Shown here piece after piece: positions 1-5,030 of a stretch of DNA of 5,030 nt. The stretch is taken from the NCBI GenBank assembly GCA_017963875.1, contig JAGCTA010000433.1:1-5030 (forward strand), in the 5' to 3' direction. Every line of letters begins with the position of its first letter. Within the stretch, counting starts at the first letter, position 1. The position numbers and the translations under genes are program-made. The DNA is from Victivallales bacterium. Lineage in GTDB: Bacteria; Verrucomicrobiota; Lentisphaeria; Oligosphaerales; Oligosphaeraceae. Below the pieces are notes generated by a model. That model was not told the DNA's origin and did no database searches. It saw only the letters and a program-made list of their open reading frames with translations.

Positions 1-144
1 AAAAACTCGGATTGCAGAAAGGAGAAAAACTCGGATTGCAGAAAGGAGAAAAACTCGGATTGCAGAAAGGAGAAAAACTCGGATTGCAGAAAGGAGAAAA
101 ACTCGGATTGCAGAAAGGAGAAAAACTCGGACTCCAGAAGGGAA
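1..144 (+). repeat. 24-bp in-frame tandem repeat array (5 perfect copies + 1 degenerate), probably continuing to the left
   Basis: Units start at 1, 25, 49, 73, 97 and 121. The first five are identical base for base. The sixth (121-144) has four substitutions near its 3' end and marks the array boundary. Each unit starts AAAAACTCGG and ends GAAAGGAG, and encodes the octapeptide QKGEKLGL. Because 24 is a multiple of three, gain or loss of copies keeps the frame. Absence of even synonymous differences among five copies indicates recent expansion or homogenisation by slippage or unequal recombination. The array touches base 1, so true copy number is unknown. Confidence 0.97.
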
Positions 145-278
145 TTGCCAAGGCATATCGGAGCATCATCCAAAATCTGCTGTCCTTGGGGAAAAGCGCA
201 GAGGAAATCCAGTCTCTCCTTGCCATATCCCACGAGGAAGTCACGAGCATCATCGGAACCCTTAAAACTGAGGGCTGA
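1..278 (+). CDS. C-terminal part of an Rpn-family (PD-(D/E)XK nuclease / putative transposase) protein, 5'-truncated by window edge
   Basis: The reading frame is open from the left edge (first full codon at base 3) to the TGA at 276-278, so only the C-terminus is visible. It begins with repeated octapeptides QKGEKLGL and ends with a ~45-residue tail (IAKAYRSIIQNLLSLGKSAE, then EEIQSLLAIS and EEVTSIIG). This layout, a charged KGE-rich repeat followed by 'LL-x-LG-x-S-x-EEI' and a second short 'S-x-EEV' helix, is typical of the C-termini of Rpn proteins, also annotated as PD-(D/E)XK nuclease family transposases. The nuclease core is outside the window, so activity cannot be judged. Known Rpn proteins are DNA nucleases, and in E. 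coli the separately translated C-terminal piece inhibits the full-length toxin. No ATG lies in the visible frame. In-frame TTG codons occur once per repeat (12, 36, 60, 84, 108); a start at 12 would only be an artefact of truncation. The family call rests on tail pattern alone; another repeat-tailed protein is possible. Confidence 0.7.
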   Translation, partial: KLGLQKGEKLGLQKGEKLGLQKGEKLGLQKGEKLGLQKGEKLGLQKGIAKAYRSIIQNLLSLGKSAEEIQSLLAISHEEVTSIIGTLKTEG

Positions 279-400
279 TAAAGCGAACAGCATCCCCTCC
301 GCAAGAGGACTACGACATGATGCCCCTGACCATCGTCGCCCTGAACGACGACGTCCCCCCGAAGTCGGACAGAGGTCTTGGGAACAGATCGTCCTTCGTA
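279..400. other. Gap between convergent genes, no gene or clear terminator seen
   Basis: This stretch separates the + strand repeat-tailed gene (stop at 278) from the - strand GDPD-like gene (stop at 401). It holds a GC-rich 6-bp inverted repeat (333-338 TCGTCG with 346-351 CGACGA, 7-nt loop) and a 4-bp one (296-299 CCTC with 305-308 GAGG). Neither is followed by a T-run on either strand, so neither resembles a rho-independent terminator. A short + frame from the paired ATGs at 317/320 runs to a TGA at 449-451 and overlaps the GDPD 3' end; it resembles no family I recognise and is not called. Confidence 0.5.
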
Positions 401-1255
401 TCATCCAATTTGATGCGTCCGATTAAAGGAAGCGACTGCTTTACTGGATGAAATGACGGGCTGGATGAGGTCGATGTAGTCGGTCAGAATGCCATCGATA
501 CCGCAATCAATAAAGTGCATGGCATCGCGGGAATAATTGGCGAAATATACATTTGAATAGATGCCAAGTTCGCGACTGCATTCGCAATATTCAGGCGTGA
601 TGTCATACCATCTGGGCTGTGCAAGCCTACATCCAAAATCATGGAAATCATGAAGTTTCGCCATGGTTGTATTTGGAGTGTTTGGCGGACAGCGCTGGAG
701 GACACACAATTCGATGTCCTTGTCGCATTCCCTGACAATTTTCGCGACATCGAAATCATCGACGGTGATGTATGCACGTTCGTACATATTGAAATCCTTG
801 AAAACGCCGATGATATATGGCACGCCAGAATAATCCTGCTTGGTTATCTGGATGTTCATGAAGATTTTTCGCCCAAACTGCTCCAGCATATCGTCAAGAC
901 GTGTAATGGGGCAGTTCTCCACCATCGGTTCGGGCACGGTTCGCCCAGAACAGTCGAGAAAATACTGGAAATGACTGAAATTGAACTTCTTCAGTTCATC
1001 ATACGTCATTTCGCGAATGATTCCCTGCACGTTGGCTGTTCTTTCAATGGAATCGTCATGATGGAGGACAGGCACGTTGTCCTTGGTCGTTCTGACATCC
1101 ATTTCCACCATGTCGGCCCCTGCCTCAATGGCCCCCTGGACACCAGCAAGGCTGTTTTCTGGAAAGCGCCCAATGTAGGTGGCGTGGGCGGTCAGCACTG
1201 GCCGCCCCAATTGGGTAAACAGTTCGAAGAAATTGTTGCAGTCCTGCTGTTTCAT
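401..1255 (-). CDS. Glycerophosphodiester phosphodiesterase (GDPD) domain protein with altered active site
   Basis: 284 aa, a typical length for a single-domain bacterial GDPD (TIM barrel). Recognisable family blocks in order: H24 with PENS (32-35), AIEAGADMVEMDV (42-54) carrying the metal-ligand pair E51/D53, TKDNVPVLHHDD (57-68) with catalytic H66, ERT (71-73), and GIDGILTDY (252-260) near the C-terminus. GDPDs hydrolyse glycerophosphodiesters to glycerol-3-phosphate and an alcohol. Two hallmark positions differ. The usual HRG is HAT (24-26), so the catalytic arginine is alanine. The usual I-E-I-K metal-ligand block is IQIT (135-138), so Glu is Gln and Lys is Thr. The protein may therefore be inactive on the classical substrate or re-specialised. 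No signal peptide is visible, so it is probably cytoplasmic. It is last in the - strand gene series, 17 nt after the M55 gene. The only SD-like GAGG overlaps the upstream stop and lies 15 nt from the ATG, so translation may rely on coupling. Fold assignment is secure; activity is not. Confidence 0.88.
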   Translation of the reverse strand: MKQQDCNNFFELFTQLGRPVLTAHATYIGRFPENSLAGVQGAIEAGADMVEMDVRTTKDNVPVLHHDDSIERTANVQGIIREMTYDELKKFNFSHFQYFLDCSGRTVPEPMVENCPITRLDDMLEQFGRKIFMNIQITKQDYSGVPYIIGVFKDFNMYERAYITVDDFDVAKIVRECDKDIELCVLQRCPPNTPNTTMAKLHDFHDFGCRLAQPRWYDITPEYCECSRELGIYSNVYFANYSRDAMHFIDCGIDGILTDYIDLIQPVISSSKAVASFNRTHQIG

Positions 1256-1272
1256 GGTACTATTCTAAGACC

Positions 1273-2121
1273 TCACATTCCTTTCCATTCAGGCGTGATG
1301 CCGAAACGCCTTTTATGGGTACCAGGTGCCCAGCCAGCCTGAAGCGAATAAATGTCAATGAAATCATTTCCGCTGGTCATGACCGTATGCGCATCAAGGC
1401 GTTCCCAGCCCATTTTCTCATAGCCATCGGCATTGTTCGGGCACATCAGTCGGATTTTATATTCGATATGTTCAGGAATCGGCTTGACTCCGATGTTTGG
1501 CAAGTCACGCAGAGCAATTTCAGCCTCAGCCTCGATGTCTTTTTGGACATCTTTTGGATTGCGGTTGATGGTCGAATAACGCGCCAATGACTGTTTTGTG
1601 CAGACAGTATGGACATCTGGCAAGAAATCTACGGCCTCGCGGCAGGCCGCCTGGTCGCCCGTAACCATGATTGTCGGCACGCCAAAATAGGCCGCTTTAT
1701 ATGCGCAGACGCCAATTTCTCCGATCTGCTCGTTGTTGAACCAGATGTTGCAAATCTGATGACTGTTATAACTATGGTTCATATAACCATCAGTGACGCC
1801 AGACATCGCGTGGTATCCAATCATGACCATGGCATCATAACTTGCATCGACTAGCGTGCAAGGCGTGAGCAATCCGCCGTATGTAAAGAGTTTTGCAGGT
1901 GGAAGCAACTCCGTGATATCCAATGAATTGCTTCCGCCATGACCATCCCATACGACGATTTCGTCCGCTCCAGCCTTAAGCAGACCACGGACACATGCGT
2001 TGACTTCATCCATAAGCACTTTGCAGGCGACAGGAAGGTTGATGGTCTTGTTGCCGATGCCGTCTGAACGGCCATTGATGCCTGCGGGACCTTCCAAATC
2101 GGTGATAATCATGACTTTCAT
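1273..2121 (-). CDS. M55 family metallopeptidase (DppA-like D-aminopeptidase)
   Basis: 282 aa, close to the 274 aa of Bacillus subtilis DppA. Family M55 enzymes are zinc-dependent aminopeptidases; DppA releases N-terminal D-amino acids from short peptides such as D-Ala-D-Ala in the cytoplasm. The residues expected from DppA are present: D8 and E10 in ITDLEG, H61 in WDGHGG, H104 in GYHAMSG, H116 in NHSYNS as the likely catalytic histidine, and E135 in GEIG. The block PTIMVTGDQAAC (149-160) is also characteristic. No signal peptide or membrane segment is seen. The start is supported by CAGGAG (complement of 2132-2137) 10 nt before the ATG. The gene begins 18 nt after the deacetylase stop, suggesting co-transcription. 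The substrate is not given by sequence: in B. subtilis the gene sits with a dipeptide transporter, but here it lies among a CoA ligase, a NodB-fold enzyme and a GDPD-like protein. Family assignment is very likely; dppA orthology is not claimed. Confidence 0.95.
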   Translation of the reverse strand: MKVMIITDLEGPAGINGRSDGIGNKTINLPVACKVLMDEVNACVRGLLKAGADEIVVWDGHGGSNSLDITELLPPAKLFTYGGLLTPCTLVDASYDAMVMIGYHAMSGVTDGYMNHSYNSHQICNIWFNNEQIGEIGVCAYKAAYFGVPTIMVTGDQAACREAVDFLPDVHTVCTKQSLARYSTINRNPKDVQKDIEAEAEIALRDLPNIGVKPIPEHIEYKIRLMCPNNADGYEKMGWERLDAHTVMTSGNDFIDIYSLQAGWAPGTHKRRFGITPEWKGM

Positions 2122-2139
2122 AACTTCAAGACTCCTGTG

Positions 2140-2841
2140 TCAGGCTTTTTTCGTTTCGCGGACAATATCAATGACATTGGCCCATTCTGCATCTGGATCG
2201 TCTGAAATCATCTTGATTTTCATTTCATACTGTTCCCAGAGTTTGTCATACTCGAACATCTCGTATGAATGTCCCCAAAAATAGAAGAACTTGCAACCTG
2301 CGGCCTTGGCGGCATTATACTTGTCAACAAACAACGAATCCATGTAATGACAATTGGAATGCAAAGCCATCGGGTGCTCGAATGCGCAGACGTCATCCAC
2401 ATTGAGCGTCGTACGGCCATACTCGAACCCCGCTTCGAGAAGCAAATCACAGGTTGTAGGCGTAAAAGTTCCATTGGGCCAAGCGAATCCGTGGCATTCC
2501 CTCTGGAAAACATCCTCAAGGTATTTCCGAGCATCCATGGCGCATTTGACAAACTGGTCATCTGGAATTTTCCCTGCGGATTCATGCTTCCAGCAATGTG
2601 AGGCGACTTCAAAGCCGTCATAGATTTCCTTGATTTCATCCAGGCCGACCTTGCCGCCAGCGTAACCACGGTAGGACCAGCCTGGTTCGCCAAGAGATTT
2701 CCAATGTGATGGAACGCGCTCGGGCTTCATCAGGCCTGGATTCAGGTTGAATGTCGCCTTGGCGTTGTACTTGCGAAGAAGTTCTGTGACACGAATGTCA
2801 TTGACCACGCCATCATCCCAGCATTGCACGACTTTCATCAT
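2140..2841 (-). CDS. Polysaccharide deacetylase family protein (NodB/CE4 fold, gellan-lyase-like subgroup)
   Basis: 233 aa from the chosen ATG. CE4/NodB enzymes are metal-dependent hydrolases that remove N- or O-acetyl groups from sugars; some relatives act on small amides and imides. Counting from that start, motif 1 is CWDDG (7-11, usual TFDDG), motif 2 is SHCWKHE (81-87), giving the metal-binding H-x3-H pair, motif 3 is AWPNG (120-124), where the usual RxPxG arginine is lacking, and the C-terminal motif is WGHSYE (189-194). The WGHSYE ending resembles the small NodB group related to gellan lyase. There is no signal peptide or membrane anchor, so a cytoplasmic role on a small molecule is more likely than cell-wall modification. 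Start: an upstream ATG at 2850 abuts the Shine-Dalgarno AAAGGA directly, whereas the ATG at 2841 lies 9 nt from it, so 2841 is preferred. The gene follows the CoA ligase by 60 nt and precedes the M55 gene by 18 nt. True substrate unknown. Confidence 0.92.
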   Translation of the reverse strand: MMKVVQCWDDGVVNDIRVTELLRKYNAKATFNLNPGLMKPERVPSHWKSLGEPGWSYRGYAGGKVGLDEIKEIYDGFEVASHCWKHESAGKIPDDQFVKCAMDARKYLEDVFQRECHGFAWPNGTFTPTTCDLLLEAGFEYGRTTLNVDDVCAFEHPMALHSNCHYMDSLFVDKYNAAKAAGCKFFYFWGHSYEMFEYDKLWEQYEMKIKMISDDPDAEWANVIDIVRETKKA

Positions 2842-2850
2842 ATGTTTCAT

Positions 2851-2856
2851 TCCTTT
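2851..2856 (-). promoter_or_regulatory. Ribosome binding site that decides the deacetylase start
   Basis: The - strand reads AGAAAGGA directly followed by ATG (2850), then AAACAT and ATGATG. AAAGGA (complement of 2851-2856) has zero spacing to the first ATG, which would not position a ribosome. It has 9 nt to the ATG at 2841 and 12 nt to the one at 2838, so the start at 2841 is favoured. Confidence 0.6.
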
Positions 2857-2857
2857 C

Positions 2858-2879
2858 TAAGTTGCTTGCACTAAACTTA
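2858..2879 (-). repeat. Small AT-rich inverted repeat in the leader of the deacetylase gene
   Basis: TAAGTT (complement of 2874-2879) pairs perfectly with AACTTA (complement of 2858-2863) across a 10-nt loop. It sits just upstream of the AAAGGA ribosome site in the 60-nt gap after the CoA ligase. The stem is short and AT-rich, so any hairpin would be weak, and no T-run follows that would make it a terminator. It could be a small operator or chance. Confidence 0.3.
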
Positions 2880-2901
2880 TTAAATATAATCTTCGTGAGA
2901 A

Positions 2902-4596
2902 TTACGCCTGCCCTTTCCTGCTCTTCTCGATATCCATTTTGCGAATGACGCCGCGCTGGATTTTCCCAGAAATGGATTTGGGAAGCGCATCAACGAATTC
3001 GATGATACGAGGGTACTTGTATGGTGCCGTACTGGTTTTGACGTGCGTCTGCAATTCCTTCACCAGTTCAGGCGTTGGTTCATATCCACGGTTTTTGACT
3101 ATCACCACCGTCGCCTTGACGACTTGTCCGCGCACGGGGTCATCCGCGGCAGTGACCGCGCATTCGAGCACGGCTGGATGTTCCATCAGCGCTGACTCGA
3201 CCTCAAACGGGCTGATGCGATAACCAGAGCACTTGATGACATCGTCGTTCCTACCAACAAACCAGATGTAACCGTCTTCATCTCTGTGCGCCATGTCGCC
3301 AGTCCAATAATCACCGTTCTTCCAATGGACGGCATTGGATTCAGGATTTTTGAAATATTCCCTAAACAGACCGACAGGGCGCATTTTCTCTGCATTTCTG
3401 ATAACGATGACACCGTCCTCGCCGTCTTCCGCAACAGTGCCGTCCTCCTTGATGAGTTCGATATCAAAAATGGGCGAGAATTTGCCAGTGGAACCTGGCT
3501 TGATTGGAATCCATGGTTGGAAATTTGCAATGAGCACGGATGTCTCAGATTGGCCGAAGCCTTCCACTAGCGGCAATCCCGTCATCTTCAGCCATTGATT
3601 GTAAACCTCTGGATTCAATGGTTCTCCAGCAATTGAGCACTGTTTGATGTGGGAAAAGTCGTATTTCGTAAGGTCTTCCTTGATAAGGAAGCGGTAGATT
3701 GTCGGCGGGGCGCAGAAGGTGGTTAGTTGCAGTTTTTCGATGGCGTTGAGAAGATTGGCGGCCTTGAACTTCTCGTCGTCATAGGCGGCGATGACCGCAC
3801 CGCAAATCCACTGTCCGTAGATTTTTCCCCAAGCGAATTTCGCCCAGCCAGAATCCGAAGCGGTCATGTGCCGAGTGCCGTCTTCGACATGCTGCCAGTA
3901 TTTTGCGGTGACGATATGACCTATTGGCAATGTGAAATCATGAAGGACCATCTTCGGATGGCTTGATGTTCCTGATGTGAAGTAGATAAGCATCGTATCA
4001 TGTTCCCCTGCATAGTCATCGCCCGTTGGCTTGACCCATTCCGTTGACTCGGCGGCTGTCCCCTTGCGGAAATCCAGCCAGCCGTCTGGAGTCGAATTAC
4101 CGACAGAGACGCGTAACTTGACAGTCGGGCTGTCGGGCATGGCATCATTGACATGCGTGACTATCGTCGGATCATCGATGGCGACAATCATCTTGACGGA
4201 TGCGGCATTCGCACGATAGGAGATGTCGTTTTTAGTCAAAAGGAATGTCGCGGGGATGACAATGGCGCCAATTTTATGGAGAGCGATCATGCAGACCCAA
4301 ACCTCCACGCGTTGTTTGAGAATGAGCATGACGACATCGCCCTTGCGGATGCCCTGCCTCTTGAAGAAATTGGCCGCCTGATTGGACATGCGTTTCATGT
4401 CACCAAAGGAAAAGACATGGACCTCTGGCGACTCGTCGTTCATCCAAGCGAGTGCGGGCTTGTCATCCTGCTCTTCCGCCCATGCGTCAACGACATCGTA
4501 TGCGAAATTAAACCCTTGGGGAACAATCGCAGTATAGTTCTTCTTGAAATCTTCGTATGAATCAAAATCCTGTCTTGGAAGAAATTTTTCGAGCAT
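2902..4596 (-). CDS. AMP-binding acyl-CoA synthetase, medium-chain (MACS/AcsM-like) type
   Basis: 564 aa, full length for the adenylate-forming (ANL) superfamily. These enzymes activate a carboxylic acid with ATP to an acyl-AMP and then transfer it to CoA. Core motifs in order: the phosphate loop YFTSGTSSHPK (205-215), SGWAKFAWGK (249-258) typical of medium-chain/MACS-type ligases, EGFGQSET (345-352), YWTGD (430-434) with ATP-ribose-binding D434, VGRNDDVIKCSGYRI (447-461) forming the hinge to the C-terminal domain, and PKSISGKIQR (539-548) with catalytic K545. All key residues are present, so activity is expected. The phosphate loop has SSHPK where TGxPK or SGxPK is usual. The acid is not determined by sequence; medium-chain, branched or aromatic acids are possible. 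No membrane segment is present. The ATG is preceded by GAGG (complement of 4606-4609) at 9 nt. The gene lies 87 nt after the cupin regulator stop, a pairing suggesting that the regulator responds to the substrate or acyl-CoA, and 60 nt before the deacetylase. Confidence 0.95.
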   Translation of the reverse strand: MLEKFLPRQDFDSYEDFKKNYTAIVPQGFNFAYDVVDAWAEEQDDKPALAWMNDESPEVHVFSFGDMKRMSNQAANFFKRQGIRKGDVVMLILKQRVEVWVCMIALHKIGAIVIPATFLLTKNDISYRANAASVKMIVAIDDPTIVTHVNDAMPDSPTVKLRVSVGNSTPDGWLDFRKGTAAESTEWVKPTGDDYAGEHDTMLIYFTSGTSSHPKMVLHDFTLPIGHIVTAKYWQHVEDGTRHMTASDSGWAKFAWGKIYGQWICGAVIAAYDDEKFKAANLLNAIEKLQLTTFCAPPTIYRFLIKEDLTKYDFSHIKQCSIAGEPLNPEVYNQWLKMTGLPLVEGFGQSETSVLIANFQPWIPIKPGSTGKFSPIFDIELIKEDGTVAEDGEDGVIVIRNAEKMRPVGLFREYFKNPESNAVHWKNGDYWTGDMAHRDEDGYIWFVGRNDDVIKCSGYRISPFEVESALMEHPAVLECAVTAADDPVRGQVVKATVVIVKNRGYEPTPELVKELQTHVKTSTAPYKYPRIIEFVDALPKSISGKIQRGVIRKMDIEKSRKGQA

Positions 4597-4683
4597 TTTA
4601 AAGTACCTCAGTAAACACGCCAGTCATTTTTGTGATTGAATGGCAATAGGAAAGGTTTATCGCGTTGTATCTCAAATGGTTGT
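4597..4683 (-). other. Gap between the cupin gene and the CoA ligase, no terminator seen
   Basis: The 87-nt leader contains the GAGG ribosome site of the CoA ligase and no stem followed by a T-run, so read-through from the cupin gene is expected. A 29-codon frame starts at an ATG overlapping the cupin stop (ATGA, from 4687) and ends at TAA 4600-4598, one base before the CoA ligase ATG. It has no homology I recognise and a ribosome site too close to its ATG. It is noted as a possible translational-coupling leader and not called as a gene. Confidence 0.4.
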
Positions 4684-4700
4684 TCATCCTTGCAGGATGA
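4684..4700 (-). repeat. Hairpin-forming inverted repeat over the cupin stop codon
   Basis: Bases 4684-4690 (TCATCCT) and 4694-4700 (AGGATGA) are perfectly complementary around a 3-nt loop. In the transcript this 7-bp stem would cover the last cupin codons, the TGA and an overlapping ATG. No T-run follows on the - strand, so it is not a standard terminator. It may affect coupling or mRNA stability, or be chance. Confidence 0.35.
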
Positions 4701-5030
4701 TGGTGAGGAACTTCGCATGGCCGCCGATAGCGCGCTGTCCATGCGGGATTCGCGGATCGAAATAGAAGGAATCGCCTGTATTGAGCACAAACTCGCGTTT
4801 CCCGAGCCGTACAGCGATGGTTCCTTCTGTGACGTAGTTGAATTCCTGTCCTCCATGTGTAACCAATTCCGCCTCCTTGCCATCGTCATGCGGATCAAGT
4901 TCGACGAGCATCGGCTCCATGATTCTTTTTTTGAAATTGTACGCGAGCGATTGGAATTTGTATCCTGGGTACCTGGCTACGTCTACCCCTTGCCCTGCAC
5001 GGACAAGGGTATAGTCTCCCATGCGCGGAT
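4684..5030 (-). CDS. Cupin domain, C-terminal part of a probable HTH (XRE-type)-cupin transcriptional regulator, 5'-truncated
   Basis: The frame is open to the right edge, with Pro-Arg codons upstream of the first visible ATG at 5022, so the N-terminus probably lies outside the window. Numbering from that Met, the 112 visible residues form a complete small beta-barrel cupin: YKFQSLAYNF (21-30), THGGQEFNYVTEG (55-67) with likely ligands H56 and E60, GDSFYFD (83-89), and PHG with H94, ending in AKFLTIILQG. This pattern (YxxxLAYNF, HxGQEFxYVxEG, GDSxYFDxxxPH) is the one seen in regulators with an N-terminal XRE-type helix-turn-helix and a C-terminal ligand-sensing cupin. The DNA-binding half is not visible, so regulator function is inferred. 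It is the first visible gene of the - strand series and precedes an acyl-CoA synthetase, an arrangement I recall from anaerobic bacteria and consistent with local control of the operon. Alternatively it is a stand-alone cupin starting at 5022; no good ribosome site can be seen in the 8 bases left. Confidence 0.85.
   Translation of the reverse strand, partial: PRMGDYTLVRAGQGVDVARYPGYKFQSLAYNFKKRIMEPMLVELDPHDDGKEAELVTHGGQEFNYVTEGTIAVRLGKREFVLNTGDSFYFDPRIPHGQRAIGGHAKFLTIILQG

Noticed and set aside
1..144. CRISPR array
   Set aside because: The 24-bp units are directly contiguous with no spacers and lie in an open reading frame, so this is a coding tandem repeat.
333..351. GC-rich 6-bp stem as a possible bidirectional terminator between convergent genes
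   Set aside because: The loop is 7 nt and no T-run follows on either strand; the stem is too short to call.
145..426. 93-aa + frame overlapping the end of the repeat gene in another frame
   Set aside because: It uses an out-of-frame TTG inside the Rpn-like tail, has no recognisable content and is rich in Arg/Pro as expected of a shadow frame.
641..1342. 233-aa open frame on the + strand, antisense to the GDPD-like gene
   Set aside because: It lies entirely opposite a gene with clear family motifs and has no recognisable domain; it is a shadow of the - strand coding bias.
2842..2850. Longer deacetylase start at 2850 (236 aa)
   Set aside because: The Shine-Dalgarno AAAGGA directly abuts this ATG with no spacer, while the ATG at 2841 has a 9-nt spacer and still precedes all conserved motifs.
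2902..4596. Non-ribosomal peptide synthetase adenylation domain or acetyl-CoA synthetase in place of a MACS-type ligase
   Set aside because: There is no carrier or condensation domain attached, the length is that of a stand-alone ligase, and the SGWAKFAWGK block matches medium-chain-type ligases better than acetyl-CoA synthetase, which is also usually longer.
4608..4898. 96-aa - strand frame overlapping the cupin gene and its 3' gap
   Set aside because: Out of frame with the clear cupin motifs, low-complexity Ser/Arg/Met composition, no family resemblance.

Overview
The window looks like chromosome of an anaerobic or gut-type bacterium with roughly balanced base composition. No rRNA, tRNA or taxon-specific gene is present. 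The mix of an Rpn-type nuclease, a cytosolic M55 aminopeptidase, a gellan-lyase-like NodB deacetylase and a cupin regulator beside a CoA ligase would fit Lentisphaerae/PVC bacteria, Clostridia or related gut anaerobes, but this is only an impression from gene content.

Layout. The first ~280 bases (+ strand) hold the 3' end of a gene resembling the PD-(D/E)XK 'recombination-promoting nuclease' (Rpn) family. Its catalytic part lies left of the window. What is visible is a 24-bp tandem repeat (five perfect copies and one decayed copy, encoding the octapeptide QKGEKLGL) and a C-terminal helical tail. Bases 279-400 are a short gap between convergent genes, with no clear terminator.

From 401 to the right edge every gene is on the - strand, and the spacing is operon-like (17-87 nt). 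In transcription order they are: (i) the cupin half of what is probably an HTH-cupin regulator, cut by the right edge; (ii) a complete 564-aa acyl-CoA synthetase of the medium-chain (MACS) type; (iii) a NodB-fold (CE4) deacetylase without signal peptide; (iv) an M55 (DppA-like) D-aminopeptidase with all expected zinc ligands; (v) a glycerophosphodiester phosphodiesterase (GDPD)-fold protein in which residues usually needed for catalysis are replaced. No convincing internal promoter or rho-independent terminator was found, so the promoter is probably beyond the right edge.

How they may work together (inference). Two C-N bond hydrolases (CE4 and M55) downstream of a carboxylate-CoA ligase and a cupin sensor suggest a cytoplasmic catabolic or salvage pathway. 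An amide or N-acyl/peptide compound would be cleaved and the released acid activated with CoA. The GDPD-like protein could be a binding or re-purposed enzyme in the same route. The two most interesting points are this operon with its atypical GDPD-fold member, and the Rpn-like tail, whose repeats each carry a Shine-Dalgarno-like AAAGGAG followed 11 nt later by an in-frame TTG.
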